Positions 10,788 to 21,702 are shown, counted from the first letter of the stretch. The stretch is 64,000 nt of DNA from Lytechinus pictus (GCF_037042905.1 NC_087252.1:30939994-31003993); one strand, 5' to 3'. Notes: generated from the letters alone by a model not told the origin. Numbers and translations: made by a program.

Positions 10788-12615
10788 GTAAGTGATTGAT
10801 ATTTTCAACTTTTCATGGAATGTCACTCAGTGAGATTCAGATTTGCTTTGCGATGCATGGTAAATAAAAAAGTAAATATATTGAAATGAAAACCAAATGT
10901 CAATAAACAGCTGCGAGGTCTTTCTTGAAAATATTTAGTGAAATATAAGAAAATGAAAAAAAAAAAATATTGGTAAGGGTTTTAGAAAAAAAAATCCATC
11001 AAAGATTGGTGTAAAAGTTATCACAATTTGAAGTTTATGACGTGTGACGTCAAAAACTAGCAGCTTCCCCATTATGGTATGTAATATATATCGGAAAAAA
11101 AATTATTACTAAACATTTTATTCTTTCAGGGGATGGTGTGAAGTATATTGTCTGTAGATAGATTAAAGGAACTATTAAAAGCTTTCTGTTTTATTAACAT
11201 TTCATAGATCTTTACCATTTTTACTACATGCAGGGATGCTGTTCGCACATGACGTCATAAATCAATTGTTTGTTATGTCCGCAATGAAAGGTATAAAGTG
11301 TTAATGGTCCTGCCATAAAGATATGTAGCCTATTTAAGTCAAATCTGTGAAGAATTGACAACCCAACACCACCTATACTTTTGAGTAGTTATTTCCTCAC
11401 ATTTTCATTATTAATTTCAGCTGGCCTCTGGGCACCTCGAAATTCCCAGTCTGCCCCACCGGGACAAACACAGTAAGTTGCATTTCAGAACAATAAGAAG
11501 TCCTGAATATTTCTGAAGCTCTTAAAGTACTTCGTATATTTTTCCTGAAAGAATGCATCCTTATAAATGACATCGATAAAATGAATAAAAGATGCTTAAT
11601 GCATAGGTGAAAGAAGGGAGCAAAGAAGAACGGGAATGTCAGAAGAAAGCTCGAAAAGGAGACGAGGGGACAATGATAAAAGATAAACACTGTTCAAATG
11701 ATGAGGACGATTTTGCTGATGAGAACGACATCACGAATGATAACGGAGATGATATGATTAACCTTATGATTATCACGTTCATTTCTCGACCCATTAGAGA
11801 CGCTTCTCCGATGACCAGTAGTAATACCAAATTCCATTTTGGTCTGCGAATTAAAGTCTGCGCATTTTCAAACATGTTTCTAACAACCTTTAGTGTTGAA
11901 AAAAAAATAAACGAAAATTCGATCAGTTGGCTTAGGAATATTTTGTCTCTATAACCCAGCCATGTTATTCTTAAACCATTGCTATTTTTAAACCATGTTA
12001 ATTTTAAAACAACTTTCTATAGGTTTACGTTTATCTTAACCAGCTTCTCTCTTCAATATAAGTCTGCTACGATATACTTAATTATTATACACTCTATATG
12101 CAGAAGAGCGAATCTAGTCCCTAATTCCACTCATTTCAGAGTAAGAAAATGTCAAAAAATACTCACTGTTCACTCCAGAAGAAGCTATAATCCACTCTCA
12201 AAATATTAAAATCGGTCACTCCGAAATGACTAGTCCCTCGTCTCACTTTGAGAGGAGTGCAATTAGGGACCGGATTAGTTTTTTTTTTGTATTTAAAGTG
12301 TTTAGTTTTACGTTCTCATTTTTTGATTTTTTTTTTTTCAGGGAAGGCCCTAGCATATATGTGACCGAAAGTCAGATCATGTACATCGCCAGGAATCTGT
12401 TAAGTGACTTTTATTCTCCGTTCGCCAGTGCACTAGGCTTCTCGTATGCCGAGTATGAAAACATCAAACGGAAACATCTGAACGACATAAAGGAAGCAAC
12501 CTTAGACATATTGAACCAATGGAAAAGGAACACAGGTGGTTTACGGATAGCTTTAGAGGCCGCTCTTAACGAGGCAGAATGTGCACGCTTAGCATATACA
12601 TATAAAGACGCATAA
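10496..12615 (+). CDS. Tandem death-domain protein (three-exon plus-strand gene)
   Basis: Exons: 10496-10787, 11421-11472 and 12342-12615, in total 618 nt or 205 residues plus stop. Phases match (1, then 2). Exon 1 holds a complete first death domain ('FDEVLKLIAEDI', 'LGKALGF', 'SRGTLQMLRDW', 'FGELRAALIKANLQ'). Exon 2 is a Pro/Gln-rich 17-residue linker. Exon 3 is the second death domain ('FASALGFSYAEYENIK', 'KEATLDILNQWKR', 'LRIALEAALNEAECARLA'). Splice sites are strong: CAAG|GTAAGT, TTTCAG|CT, CACA|GTAAGT, TTTTCAG|GG. The architecture equals the divergent neighbour at 9097-5433, except that death domain 1 is uninterrupted here. A cytoplasmic adaptor in apoptosis or immune signalling is inferred; a partner cannot be named. 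Exons 2 and 3 exist again at 23845 and 24760. Confidence 0.8.
11421..11472 (+). CDS. Exon 2 (52 nt linker), plus-strand gene
   Basis: Acceptor TTAATTTCAG|CTGGCC and donor AACACA|GTAAGT. Phase 1 in, phase 2 out. It encodes 'GLWAPRNSQSAPPGQT', a flexible linker between the two death domains. Confidence 0.75.
12342..12615 (+). CDS. Exon 3 (death domain 2, terminal), plus-strand gene
   Basis: It follows a long poly-T tract and TTTCAG|GG. It encodes about 91 residues of a complete death domain ending in TAA at 12613-12615. The motif 'GFSYAEYENI' closely resembles 'GFTYAEYKNY' of death domain 1 in the divergent gene, hinting that domains were shuffled between the genes. Confidence 0.8.
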
Positions 12616-12659
12616 ACCCGATCAATTCCCCGGTAGAACCCTAACATATTTATGCATTT

Positions 12660-13170
12660 TTTCGTTTGTGGGGGCTGAAAGTTGTAGTATAGGGTGTCTA
12701 CTTCAAGAGTCCGACGGATGCCACCTGGGCACCCTTGGGCATTTTTTTTATTGACGTCATAAGCCACCCCCACTTTTGTCACTTAAATATGACTTCAACA
12801 TTTTTACGGAATAAACATAACATGTTTAGTATTAAATAAAAGCTAAAGAAAAACTAAATGCAAATAAATGGATCACTGGGGATTTGAATCACGCATGCGT
12901 CAGATAAAAGTCATTTAAGGTCATTCATGTCAAACTGCATTACAAATCTAAATGCAATCTATTTATTTGCATTTTATTTTTCATTTAGCTATAATTTGAT
13001 ACAAAACATGATATGTTTATACCGTAAAATATGAAAGTCATATTTGACATTCATGTTAAAAGGGGGCTTGGCCTCAGACGTCAAAAAAAAAATGCCCAAG
13101 GGTGCCGAGGAAGCATCCGCTGGATTATTGAAGGAGACACCCCATACTACAACTTCCATGAAAAAAATCG
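12660..13170. mobile_element. Palindromic MITE (copy 1)
   Basis: The left arm 'gtagtatagggtgtctactt' with 'gacggatgccacctgggcaccc' and 'tgacgtcataagcc' (12683-12765) is repeated inverted at 13060-13160. The inner halves also pair ('aacatgtttagtattaaata' with the complementary 'tgatacaaaacatgatatgt'). Non-coding. A second copy comes with the duplication (about 25090-25575), and a half copy lies at 19640-19770. Confidence 0.75.
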
Positions 13171-13172
13171 CA

Positions 13173-14700
13173 TACATACCAAGCTTGACGGTCATACAAT
13201 AATTTTGATCATATCTACCCGACTGTATCATAAACCTATTCCAACACAAACATCACGCTGCAGCATATATGCCTATGGAATCAAGCACAGACCAAATAGT
13301 CGAAGGAGCATGTCGTCTAACTGTCACGTACTAGATCAGCTCTTCAGGGACTAACATGATAACAACCCTCACGAAACTGCTGTCCCAGCCTACGTTTGAT
13401 GTATAAAAAAGTGTAACTATTTGTCTTTGAAGCGGCATGGTTACTGAAAAACAACTACAACAACAAAATGCTAGATTATTTACAGGATTTAGAGAAGTCA
13501 GCTACCCACACCACAACTGATACCTTGTTTAATATGATGGGATTTTCATTTTATACTCTTTCTACGAATCTGTTTGAATTTTTATATAAATTTTCAGCAA
13601 TCATGGTAAGAAAAGAGGAGGGAATGATTCTTAAATACAATGCAAGTCAAAAAAATGTTAAACTTTTAAAATTAAGGTTTTTTAAAAGAAAATGTGGGAT
13701 TCAGAGAAAATTTTTAGCATGTATGGATAAAGTAAATATTCCTTTGTCACTTGGTAAAATTTGTTTTAATGTTGTTGTGATGGTTAAGGGCACAACAGCC
13801 TTTTTTTTTTAAGTGTCAAAACCCATTTGCGCCAAGTCAGGTGATTATAAACCAGTGTAGTAAAATTACGCGAAATCGTCATTACGCAAACATGTAATAA
13901 AATGAGGTCACCACAGTGAATCGATAACAGCGAGAGCGCTGCACATTGCCAACGGTTCACAGAGATTTGCACGCAAACCTATGAGAAACAAGCGAGAGCG
14001 AACGATTCCACGAGCTCTTCCCCCTTCTTTCCCTTCCCGGCGATTTTTACCAAGTGACAAATGAATTTTTACTCTATCCATACATGCTACAAATTCTCTC
14101 TTAATCCCATATTTTATTTTAAAAAAATACTTAATTCAAAAAGTGTAACATTTTTTTTCCGACTCGCACTGTACATTCATTTCAATTCCAATTTCCTTGG
14201 CAAAATAACACAATCAAGAGGTTAATACATGTATATTTTCCTTTATCCTTGGAATTAATTTACACCCGATCTGCTGATATCATAGTGGATTTCAGATTGG
14301 ATTCAAAACTTTTCAAGGTGGGTGACATTTTAATACAATTTTCAAGTTGGTTCAGTCAGCAGGCAGGTCCGAAAAGTGGCTTATTTCATCAAGTGATATC
14401 CAAGACGAGAGAGGTTTTGCATATATAATGAGCTTGATGTGGACTAAAAGACATCTTTTAATTCAGTCATTGCTGCCCGAAATATAGTCTGTTAGGCAAA
14501 CCCTTCACTTAAGTTAAGGGTCTGAATGTGCAGCCTACTTATGGCTTGTGTTCTGAAGGCCCTCTCGTTTCTGTTTGTGCTAGTCTTGCGTGGAGACACA
14601 CTTGCTGATCAAAGTTTCAATCAGGGTCTGTGCCTGTAGACTACCCGAAATATACTACAATTTTTATGAATTTGGTATTATTGTAAAGGAAATCAATCAT
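13173..14700. other. AT-rich DNA downstream of the death-domain gene
   Basis: No gene recognised. 13468-13812 is an open but low-complexity, AT-driven frame without domain features. The segment ends its similarity to copy 2 at 13732. 14460-14650 looks like a dispersed repeat but has no partner elsewhere in this window that I can see. Confidence 0.4.
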
Positions 14701-14984
14701 TCTTTAAGGTCATTTGTTTGAATTTATTTAAAGATTATTTGTAATATAGGTTTTGAATTAAAGGTGAAACCTTTGATAAAAAATGTGCTACAAAATGATT
14801 TTTTGTTTGCCTGACCAAATTTGTAATTTTTACACTTTCTTTTTGTTTGAGCCCAAATGGTCTTTTTATCATAAAAAAGCTGAATATCTTTGATTTCAAA
14901 TGGTATAGGTAAGATTTTAAAACAATAATTGGTTTTATCGGGTCCAGATCATACTTTTCATTGGTCAAGTACATCCCATGTGGC

Positions 14985-15130
14985 AATCTCATCAAATTTC
15001 CCGCGCATGTTGTTTTGAATCCTTATCCAGCCAATCAGAACTCTAGATTTCATGCTACTCCAAAAATTTAGAAATCCCATCTCGAACATTGGTTGGAAAA
15101 GCGTTATCTTGACCAGATTAACAACCGGGC
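14985..15130. repeat. Dispersed repeat, also at 37375-37495
   Basis: 'atccagccaatcagaactct' followed by 'gatttcatgctactccaaaa' and 'gaaatcccatctcgaac' recurs with few changes at 37390-37460. Non-coding. No terminal repeats are visible. Confidence 0.55.
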
Positions 15131-15345
15131 ATGGGGGAAAAAGAGGAAGAGGAAGAAATTAAAAAAAAAGAACAATTGAGAGAGAGGAAGAGGGGAAAGG
15201 CAAAGAAAAGAGAGAGAGAGGGAGGAAGAATGGGAGGGGGAAAATAGAAAAAGAAAGAAAAAAGGGAAAAAGGAGAGGGGAAGGGAGGAAGAGGAGGCTC
15301 CCATACTTTGGTGTTGACCGGGACACCGATTTGATAGTCCAGTCA
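15131..15345. repeat. Purine (GA) tract with the minisatellite-type flank
   Basis: About 165 nt of almost pure A/G on the plus strand (15131-15297), followed by 'gtgttgaccgggacaccgatttgatag'-like sequence (about 15311). The same order, purine tract then 'ggggtgccgatttgatgttcg', is seen at 21195-21550 and 27030-27380, so the three are related copies. Open frames on the complementary strand are Ser/Phe/Leu artefacts. Confidence 0.65.
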
Positions 15346-15599
15346 TTTTAAGTTTTTCCTTGGAACAAATTGCAACATAATTTATTCCAATGCCGAACAA
15401 TTCTTTAAGGTCCATAGAAGACCACCAAAAAAAAGTTCCCTAAAAATAAGAATAGGGGAAAGGGTTCTAATTTGCATAAAACATAATGATTAGTTTTGGT
15501 CACATTTCCCATTTAGTTTACGTAGCAGACGGCGCTGGTGTATACTATGTACTCAGACCCGATTGCAAATCAAATCAATTCCCGACTCGATCATGTCGA

Positions 15600-15822
15600 T
15601 ACTACTATAAATTGAATTGAATTGAATTTATTCAAACCAGTCAAAAAGGAGAGCAAAGTACAAACAAAATAAATGGTTACAGAATAAAGAACTGAGAATG
15701 ACAGGTTTGGGACCCCAAAGCAGCACAGCGCGTAATCAGTAGCCCCTGCATATGACATTTTACTAAAACATGGAATAACTATGAGAAAAAAAATTACAAG
15801 TTATTTAAAGATCACAACAGGA
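15600..15822 (-). mobile_element. Probable LINE 3' end fragment (minus strand)
   Basis: On the minus strand this reads '...ttattctgtaaccatttatt' and 'tactttgctctcc', ending in a 'gaattcaattcaatt' tail at 15612-15630. This resembles the 3' untranslated end of a CR1/L2-type retroelement. No coding part remains. It is interrupted by the SINE at 15836. Confidence 0.45.
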
Positions 15823-16022
15823 ACATTACCCACACTGGGCGTTGTGGCGTGCGCCTGTAATCCAAGCTGCGGGGAAGTTACAAATTGATGCAGAGGTTCG
15901 AGGTTCGAGCCCTGGTCACGTCTTTCGGATGGTGACGTTAAAGGTCGGTCCCAGACCTAGATAATCATATCTGATGAATACACGTCTGAAAAAACTCAAA
16001 TACACACACACATTACCCACAC
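15823..16022 (+). mobile_element. 7SL-RNA-like SINE with perfect 13 bp target-site duplication
   Basis: The body (about 15836-16009) opens 'TGGGCGTTGTGGCGTGCGCC', then 'TGTAATCCAAGCTGC'. This closely tracks the first ~40 nt of metazoan 7SL (SRP) RNA, including the G-G-UAAUCC loop region. At 15895-15911 there are two overlapping GGTTCGA boxes, the second reading GGTTCGAGCCC like a Pol III B box. The 3' body 'gtctttcggatggtgacgtt' resembles SINE tails known from invertebrates, and the end is (CA)-rich. ACATTACCCACAC occurs exactly at 15823-15835 and 16010-16022, marking a complete retrotransposed insertion. Confidence 0.75.
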
Positions 16023-16620
16023 GCACCCATATACACACTCACACAGACAAACACACCCCCACACATTCACACTCCAAACATGTCACACCCAGGTGCAATT
16101 AACAACTGGTCTTAAATATATCAAGTAGGTATTTATGACATACTTTCTTTAACCGAGACAGGTACTGCTACTTCTTATATCAGCAGGACACATATAAGTA
16201 TTGACTTTCTCAAACTATAGCTTTGTTATAAATACCAGTAAGCCTAGATTTATCCCACAAGAACATTGTTAAATGCATAAATTCGATTCTGTTTGGACTG
16301 TAATAATTGTTTAAAGCTAAATGAACGTAGTTGCAGTAAAACACTGATTTCGTGCGAAAGTCTGTAAAACCAAGGTAAAGTATTGATACATCATCGTGGA
16401 TCTAGATCTGGTACAGTTACATAAACTGAACTTTGTGAAATCATAATATCTAGATAAAAAAAAACGATCACACTGAAGATCGCCAACACAGATAGGCACA
16501 CGTGGGACAGTGTATTATTATTGCTGGAATGAGGACCTGACGGAAGTAACCGAATCCGCGCTTATTTTGCTTATTTCTCAGCAATTACACAATTTCTTCC
16601 AGAATCCTTTGGCACATATT
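16023..16620. other. CA-rich then AT-rich spacer
   Basis: 16023-16090 is CA/CCA-rich low-complexity DNA. The rest is AT-rich with no gene or repeat that I recognise. Confidence 0.45.
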
Positions 16621-16629
16621 TTTTATTCA

Positions 16630-17890
16630 TACAAACAGACACTTTGCTGATCATTATATTAAATTCTGTCGCAGTGAATTTTTGAAGATAAAATCAGGTG
16701 TCCCACAAGGATCTATACTGGGTCCATTGATATTTTGTATTTTTATTAATGACATGTGTAATTTGAAATTGCATGTACATTCTAAAATGTCTCTTTATGC
16801 TGATGATACCGCCATTTTTAATCACGGTGAATCAATTAAGGAGGTACAAAAGTATTTGCAAGATGATTTTGATTCAATAAGTAAATGGCTAGACTTAAAT
16901 AATATGCATTTACACCCGCAAAAAACAAAAGCCATGGTATTTGGTCAAAAGAAAAAGTTGAGGGGTGCTCATTTGTCAGTGAAATTCAGGAACATACAAT
17001 TAGAAAATGTAAAAAAGATTAAATACTTAGGTGTCATGCTCGATCCGGGCTTGACTTGGTGCGAACATATTACTAATATCGTTTGTAAAATATCTCGGGC
17101 AATAGGTTGTGTAAGGCGGATTAAGCACTTACTGTCCTTTGATATTATGAAGAAGCTGTACTTTTCTATGATTTTACCTTACATTGATTACTGTATTACA
17201 TCTTGGGGAAGCAGTGCAAAAATACATTTAGATAAGATACAAAAACTTCAAAATAAATATGCCAGAATGCTTTTGAAAAAAGATTATAATACATCACAAA
17301 TTTCTTTGTTGCAGTCACTGAAGTGGCAATCAGTAGATCAGCGTATAAAATATCAGTATTGTGTTCTTGTATATAAAATAATGAATGATTTAGTTCCAAA
17401 TTATTTAAAACCTTTAGTATGTAAACGGCCCGTGAAATACAGGACACGGTATTCTTTACGATGCCCCCTTCAGCTTCCCAAAGCTAGAATTGAACATAAA
17501 AGAAAATCTTTCGCATATGTCGGACCCAAATTATTTAATGCACTTCCTTCAAATTTACAAGTTTGTACCTCCTTGTTAGTTTTTAAAAAATTATGCAAAG
17601 CCTTTCATACGAATTGATAAAGAGCGAAATGATATTCAATTGATTTACAATGCTATGTATGTTTAAATTGTCACTTCCCACTCTATATTTTGGTGTTAAT
17701 TGTTTCTGATGTTAGATATTTTGTATTTTGTATTTTTGATGTTGTTTGTTGTTGTTGTTCATATTTATCTTGACATGTATTTTAAACTGCAGGGCGCCTT
17801 TGTAAAGCAGTTTTAAGAACTGAACAGGCCTACCCTGCAGTATAAAATAAATAAAACAAAATAAATAAATAAATAAATAAATAAGTCATT
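16630..17890 (+). mobile_element. 5'-truncated CR1/Jockey-type LINE
   Basis: It contains the reverse-transcriptase C-terminal half (coding 16682-17617), an AT-rich 3' untranslated region and an (ATAA)n tail at 17843-17884. The 5' part, including endonuclease and the N-terminal reverse transcriptase, is missing: a typical dead-on-arrival copy. Confidence 0.8.
16682..17617 (+). pseudogene. Reverse transcriptase fragment of a CR1/Jockey-type LINE
   Basis: About 311 residues remain open. Motif 'GVPQGSILGPLIF' (residues ~6-18) and the catalytic 'LYADDTAIF' (~38-46) mark the palm of the reverse transcriptase. 'KTKAMVFG', 'KYLGVMLD' and 'LPYIDYCITSWG' follow the thumb/connection order of CR1-like LINEs, and a C-terminal 'PSNLQ...FKKLCKAF' ends the frame. 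The open frame continues a few codons upstream of 16682 without a clear start. The fragment cannot encode the complete polymerase, so I call it a remnant even though no stop interrupts it. Confidence 0.85.
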
Positions 17891-18097
17891 TTGAGATCGT
17901 TCCCAAAACTGGAATTTACCTATAAAATGAAAGCATCTGGGCAAGGAAACTATATTATGCTAGTCACGTGACGTTATACACCAAAATATGACATTTTCTG
18001 CCTGCTCAACCTCAGAGTTCAAGAGAAAAATGAAATGTAGCCATTGGATATGTCACATATTATTATACTATTACTATATTACCGAAGTCACCCATCC

Positions 18098-18345
18098 CTT
18101 TACCGTATTTTGTCATTTATTTCATTCATTAGAAAATCTGCCAATTTGGAGCCCCTGAAGAGGGAAGGCGTCGATGTGCCAACAATTTCTGTAATAAAAA
18201 TTAGGCAAAATCTGTAACTGTTGATATTAAGTGGTTTTAAGAAATTAAAGTGACTTTACTATACAGCAGAAACACTGTTTTGCCTCAATGGGGGCTCCAA
18301 ATTGGCAGATTTTCACATAAATCGGCAAAATACGGAAAAGGGTTG
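18098..18345. mobile_element. Palindromic MITE
   Basis: 'aaaatctgccaatttggagc' (18132) is repeated inverted as 'gctccaaattggcagatttt' (18293-18312), and outer 'accgtattttg' pairs with 'caaaatacgg'. Non-coding. A C/G homopolymer (18360-18374) and related sequence follow to 18540. Confidence 0.6.
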
Positions 18346-18552
18346 GATGACTTTAGCAACCCCCCCCCCCCCCACCTGAAGGGGTAGGATTTGATTTGCC
18401 AGCACTTCTTTATATGAAGCAGGTAAAAGAATGGCTACTCCTTCGTTTACAAGTGGTTTTAAAACACATTTAAAGTGGCTTACTATATAGCAAACCCCTA
18501 GGCTAACCTACTCAGGGGTTTGCCTAAGTCACCCAACTTATATATTTATTTA

Positions 18553-19008
18553 TATGTTTACATGTGATCGGCTTTTGCATCGGCTCGCAGTTCTGAACCG
18601 CGAGCCGATGCAGCATCGGCTTTTTCATAGCGTGTAAACGCGATTAACTTGCATCGGCTCTCGGTTCAGAATCGGCAATTTTGCACCATCAAAGTAGTAG
18701 GTTCAGAACCGCGAGCCGATGCAGAATCGGCTTTTTACTACGTGTAAACAGAAAGCCGATTGTGCATCGGCAATTGGTGCGCATTTCATTTACTTTACAA
18801 TTGTGACGTAATTGTAAGCGCACGGATCCAGCGTTGTCTTTACTACGACGTATATTGTTGGTGTGCGTATCATTTCAGGTTTTTGACACGCGAGACGATT
18901 CTGCACCGCGAGCTGTAACAGCGTGTAAACGCGGTGCAAGATAAACCAAAAGCCGATTCTGCATCGGCTCTTGGTTCTGAACCAAAAACCGATCACATGT
19001 AAACACGG
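18553..19008. mobile_element. MITE with TGTTTACA ends and internal GCATCGGCT repeats (copy 1)
   Basis: It begins 'tgtttacatgtgatcggctt' and ends with the inverse 'accgatcacatgtaaaca'. Inside, 'gcatcggct' and 'agccgatgc' occur many times, giving nested hairpins with 'cgtgtaaacgcg' between them. A near-identical second copy lies at 40164-40609. No coding frame. Confidence 0.8.
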
Positions 19009-19127
19009 TATTAGAGTGCCAAGATGGTAACCGCCAGATTCATACTAAATACACTCTCAACTACATATTCAGTAATAAATACATATTTTACGCTGTTTGT
19101 TTTCAAAACGTGAGAGGTTTCGCATTA

Positions 19128-19482
19128 TGGAAGAGCCGTGGTGTAGTGGTTCTGACTCTCGCCTAGTAAACAGAGGGTCGTGTGTTCGAATCCCACCGCG
19201 GTCTAGCGTCCTTTGGCAAGGCGTTAATCCACACTTTGCCACTCTGAACCCAGGTGCTTAAAGGGTACCAGGTAGGATGCGAAAGATATTGTATGTTAGA
19301 ACTTGCCAGCGCAATAATGAGGCTGCGATGGATGCAAGGAATGCTCACCAGGAATTGGAAATTGTGCACTTTTCGCTCGGGATTGAAATGAATCCAATGA
19401 CCGGTTTAATTAAATGCTGTAAAGCGCTTTGAGCAATTCTGGGGAAAGCGCTATATAAAAATTGGTTATTATTATTATCCTT
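19128..19482 (+). mobile_element. tRNA-derived SINE
   Basis: The head has a tRNA-like A box ('gtggtgtagtggttctgactc', from about 19139) and B box ('gtgttcgaatcccacc', about 19180). It is followed by the unrelated body 'ctttggcaaggcgttaatcc', then a LINE-like tail 'gcgctatataaaaattggtt' with (ATT)n. It is not a functional tRNA: the anticodon arm is irregular and the acceptor stem does not close. Confidence 0.75.
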
Positions 19483-19639
19483 ATATAATTTATTGCCTGT
19501 TCATGCTCCAATCTTACCTTTTAGGACTTTTAATGGCCTTTTAATGACATGTGAGTGGCCTAAAAGTTGAACAATTAATACTTTTGAATTTTATTTGTCA
19601 TTGGCTCTAATTTCATACCAAACATGATATGTTTATTAT

Positions 19640-19775
19640 GTAAAATAGAAAAATCATAATAGCTTATGACGTGATAAAAAATGCCCAGTGGTGCCCAAAT
19701 GGCACACTTCGGATTCTTGAAGAAGACATCCTATCATGCCTATACTACCACTTTAATAAAGCAAAAACATTGCAT
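19640..19775. mobile_element. Half copy of the 12660 MITE
   Basis: 'atgatatgtttattatgtaa', then 'gcttatgacgtgataaaaaa' with 'gcccagtggtgcccaaatgg' and 'ttcttgaagaagaca', follows the right arm of the element at 13000-13160. The left arm is missing. Confidence 0.6.
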
Positions 19776-19814
19776 ATATACCCATGGACCTATTCATGTT
19801 GAGGTTCTACTGGT

Positions 19815-20935
19815 CTAGACGTAGAGGGCGCCGAATTGAAGTTCGAACTAGGGGGAGGGGTGAAAATTGATGTTCAAACTATATAGAGGGACGCCGAATT
19901 GATGTTCGAAGTATAGGAAGGCGCCAAATGGATGCTAAAACTAGAAGGCGCCGAAATTTATTTTTGGACTACATGGACTAGGGGAGTGCCGAAATTAATA
20001 TTCAAACTAGGGAGGGGGGGTGGCTGAATTGATGTTCGAACTAGGGGGCGCCAAATTGATATTCGAACTTTTGGAGTGCCGAAATTTATATTCAAATCCG
20101 GGGGGTCGTAAATTTAATGTTTAAAGTAGAGGGCACCGAATTAAAGTGCGAACTAGGGAGAAATGTGCAAACGCTGAATTGATTTCCGGACTAGAGGAGC
20201 GCCGACATTGATGTTCAAACTAGGGCGGGGGGGGGGGGGGGCAAATGGATGTTCGAGCTAGCAGAGCGCCCAATTGATGTTTGAATTAGGGGGCGCTAAA
20301 TGTATGATCGAACTTGGGGGGAGCCGCCGAATTGATGTTCAAACCAGGGAGGCGGCGAATATATGTTCGAACTAGGGGAACGCCGAAATGATGATCGAAC
20401 TAGGGGCGCCAAATTTATGACCGAACTAGGGAGGGGCTGAATTGATGTTGAAGCTAGGGGGGGGGGCTGAATTGATGTTCGATCTAGACGGGCGCCGAAT
20501 TGATGTTCGAACTAGGGAAGCGCCTTATTAATGCTCAAACTAGTGGGTGCAAAATTCATGATCGAACTAGGGGGCGTCAAAACGATGTTCGCAATATGGA
20601 GCCGCAGCGCCAAATTGATGTTCAAACTAAGGGGTGCCGAATTAATGTTCGGACTAGAGGAGCGCTGAAATTGATTTTCGAACTTGGGGGAGTCAAAATG
20701 ATGTTCGAACTAGGGGGAGGGGGGCGCTTTAAATTATGTTTGCACTAGCGGAGCGCCCGATTGATTTGTGAACTAGGGGGGGGGGGCAAATTTATGATCG
20801 AACAAGGGAACCGCCGAACCAGGGAGGCAGCGAACAAATGTTCTATCTAGGGTAGCACCGAGATTGATAATCGAAATGAGGGGTGCCAAATTGATGTTTG
20901 AACTAGGGGGGGGGGGGCAAAATTGTTCGTATTTT
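19815..20935 (+). repeat. Minisatellite, ~30 bp unit (array 1)
   Basis: The unit is approximately 'gcgccgaattgatgttcgaa' followed by 'ctaggggg', repeated about 35 times with point changes and variable G runs. The regular frames seen across it (for example 20500-20748) are repeat translations, not proteins. Related arrays lie at 26125-26755 and 29935-30470. Confidence 0.9.
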
Positions 20936-21195
20936 CTGGATTTATCTACATACAAGTCCCGTATAGGATAAATAAATGAATAAATAGATAAGTAAATATA
21001 TAAATGAATAAATAAACAAATAAATAAATAAACAAACAAAAACTGAATAAAAGTATGTATGTGGTTGAATAAAAACATCCCGTTTTCACAAAAAAAGGAA
21101 TATGCTTTTGATTCATGTCCTTTTAGCAAGATAGGTATCCTGTTTAGGGTCACAAGAAATGCTTGAATTAAAACTCAGCTCGCCATACGCGTTTT
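20936..21195. repeat. AT-rich simple repeats after the minisatellite
   Basis: (AATA)n, with 'aataaacaaataaataaata' at about 21010, then ordinary AT-rich sequence. Duplicated at 26760-27030. Confidence 0.7.
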
Positions 21196-21550
21196 CATCA
21201 AAAAAAAAGAAAGAAAGAGGCAAAAGAAGGAAGGAAGAGAAGAAAAAAGGGAGAGAGGGGAAGAGGGGTAAAGAAAACAAAAAAGAAAAGAGTAGAAGAG
21301 GGGGAAGAAGGGAAGAAAAGAGAGAGAGGGGGAGATGAAGAAAGGGTAGAAAAAAAAGAAAAGGGGAATAAATGAGAAAAAAGAGAAAGAAAGAAGGGGA
21401 AAAAAAAATAGAAAGAGAAAGAAAAAAGGGGGAGAAAGGGAAAAGGGAGGGAAAGCGAGAGAGGGAGAGAGAGGGAGTGAAGAAAATAACTAATAAATGA
21501 GCGGAAGCACATATTTGATGTCGACTGGGGTGCCGATTTGATGTTCGAAT
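21196..21550. repeat. Purine (GA) tract, copy 1
   Basis: About 290 nt of almost uninterrupted A/G on the plus strand, then 'ggggtgccgatttgatgttc' (21528). The long minus-strand frames here are translations of polypyrimidine and are not genes. Duplicated at 27030-27380. Confidence 0.8.
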
Positions 21551-21702
21551 CAGCCAATTCACGGTTAGCTCATGATCAACTTTTCTCAAATGACCTTTGT
21601 TATTTTACATGAAATAAGCACTATCATTTTCAAGTGTAGATGTTGTGTAAGCTTTACTGGTAGAGTATTCAAATTCTAAGAACAAAAGGCATTGTATAGA
21701 CC

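Noticed and set aside
11397..11875. Minus-strand frames over the death-domain linker intron (also 23821-24300)
   Set aside because: They overlap the plus-strand exon and splice sites in antisense, and are open in both duplicates only because the duplicates are nearly identical.
13031..13354. 107-codon plus-strand frame
   Set aside because: Lies in the right arm of the palindromic MITE; the duplicate at about 25450-25770 is frameshifted, so there is no coding constraint.
19128..19210. tRNA gene
   Set aside because: A and B boxes are present, but the sequence does not close a proper cloverleaf, and a SINE body with (ATT)n tail follows. The same holds for 30210-30292 and 34165-34245.
20500..20748. 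Regular Gly/Arg-rich repeat protein in plus frame
   Set aside because: It is the ~30 bp minisatellite read through; length variation in the G runs breaks any frame between arrays.
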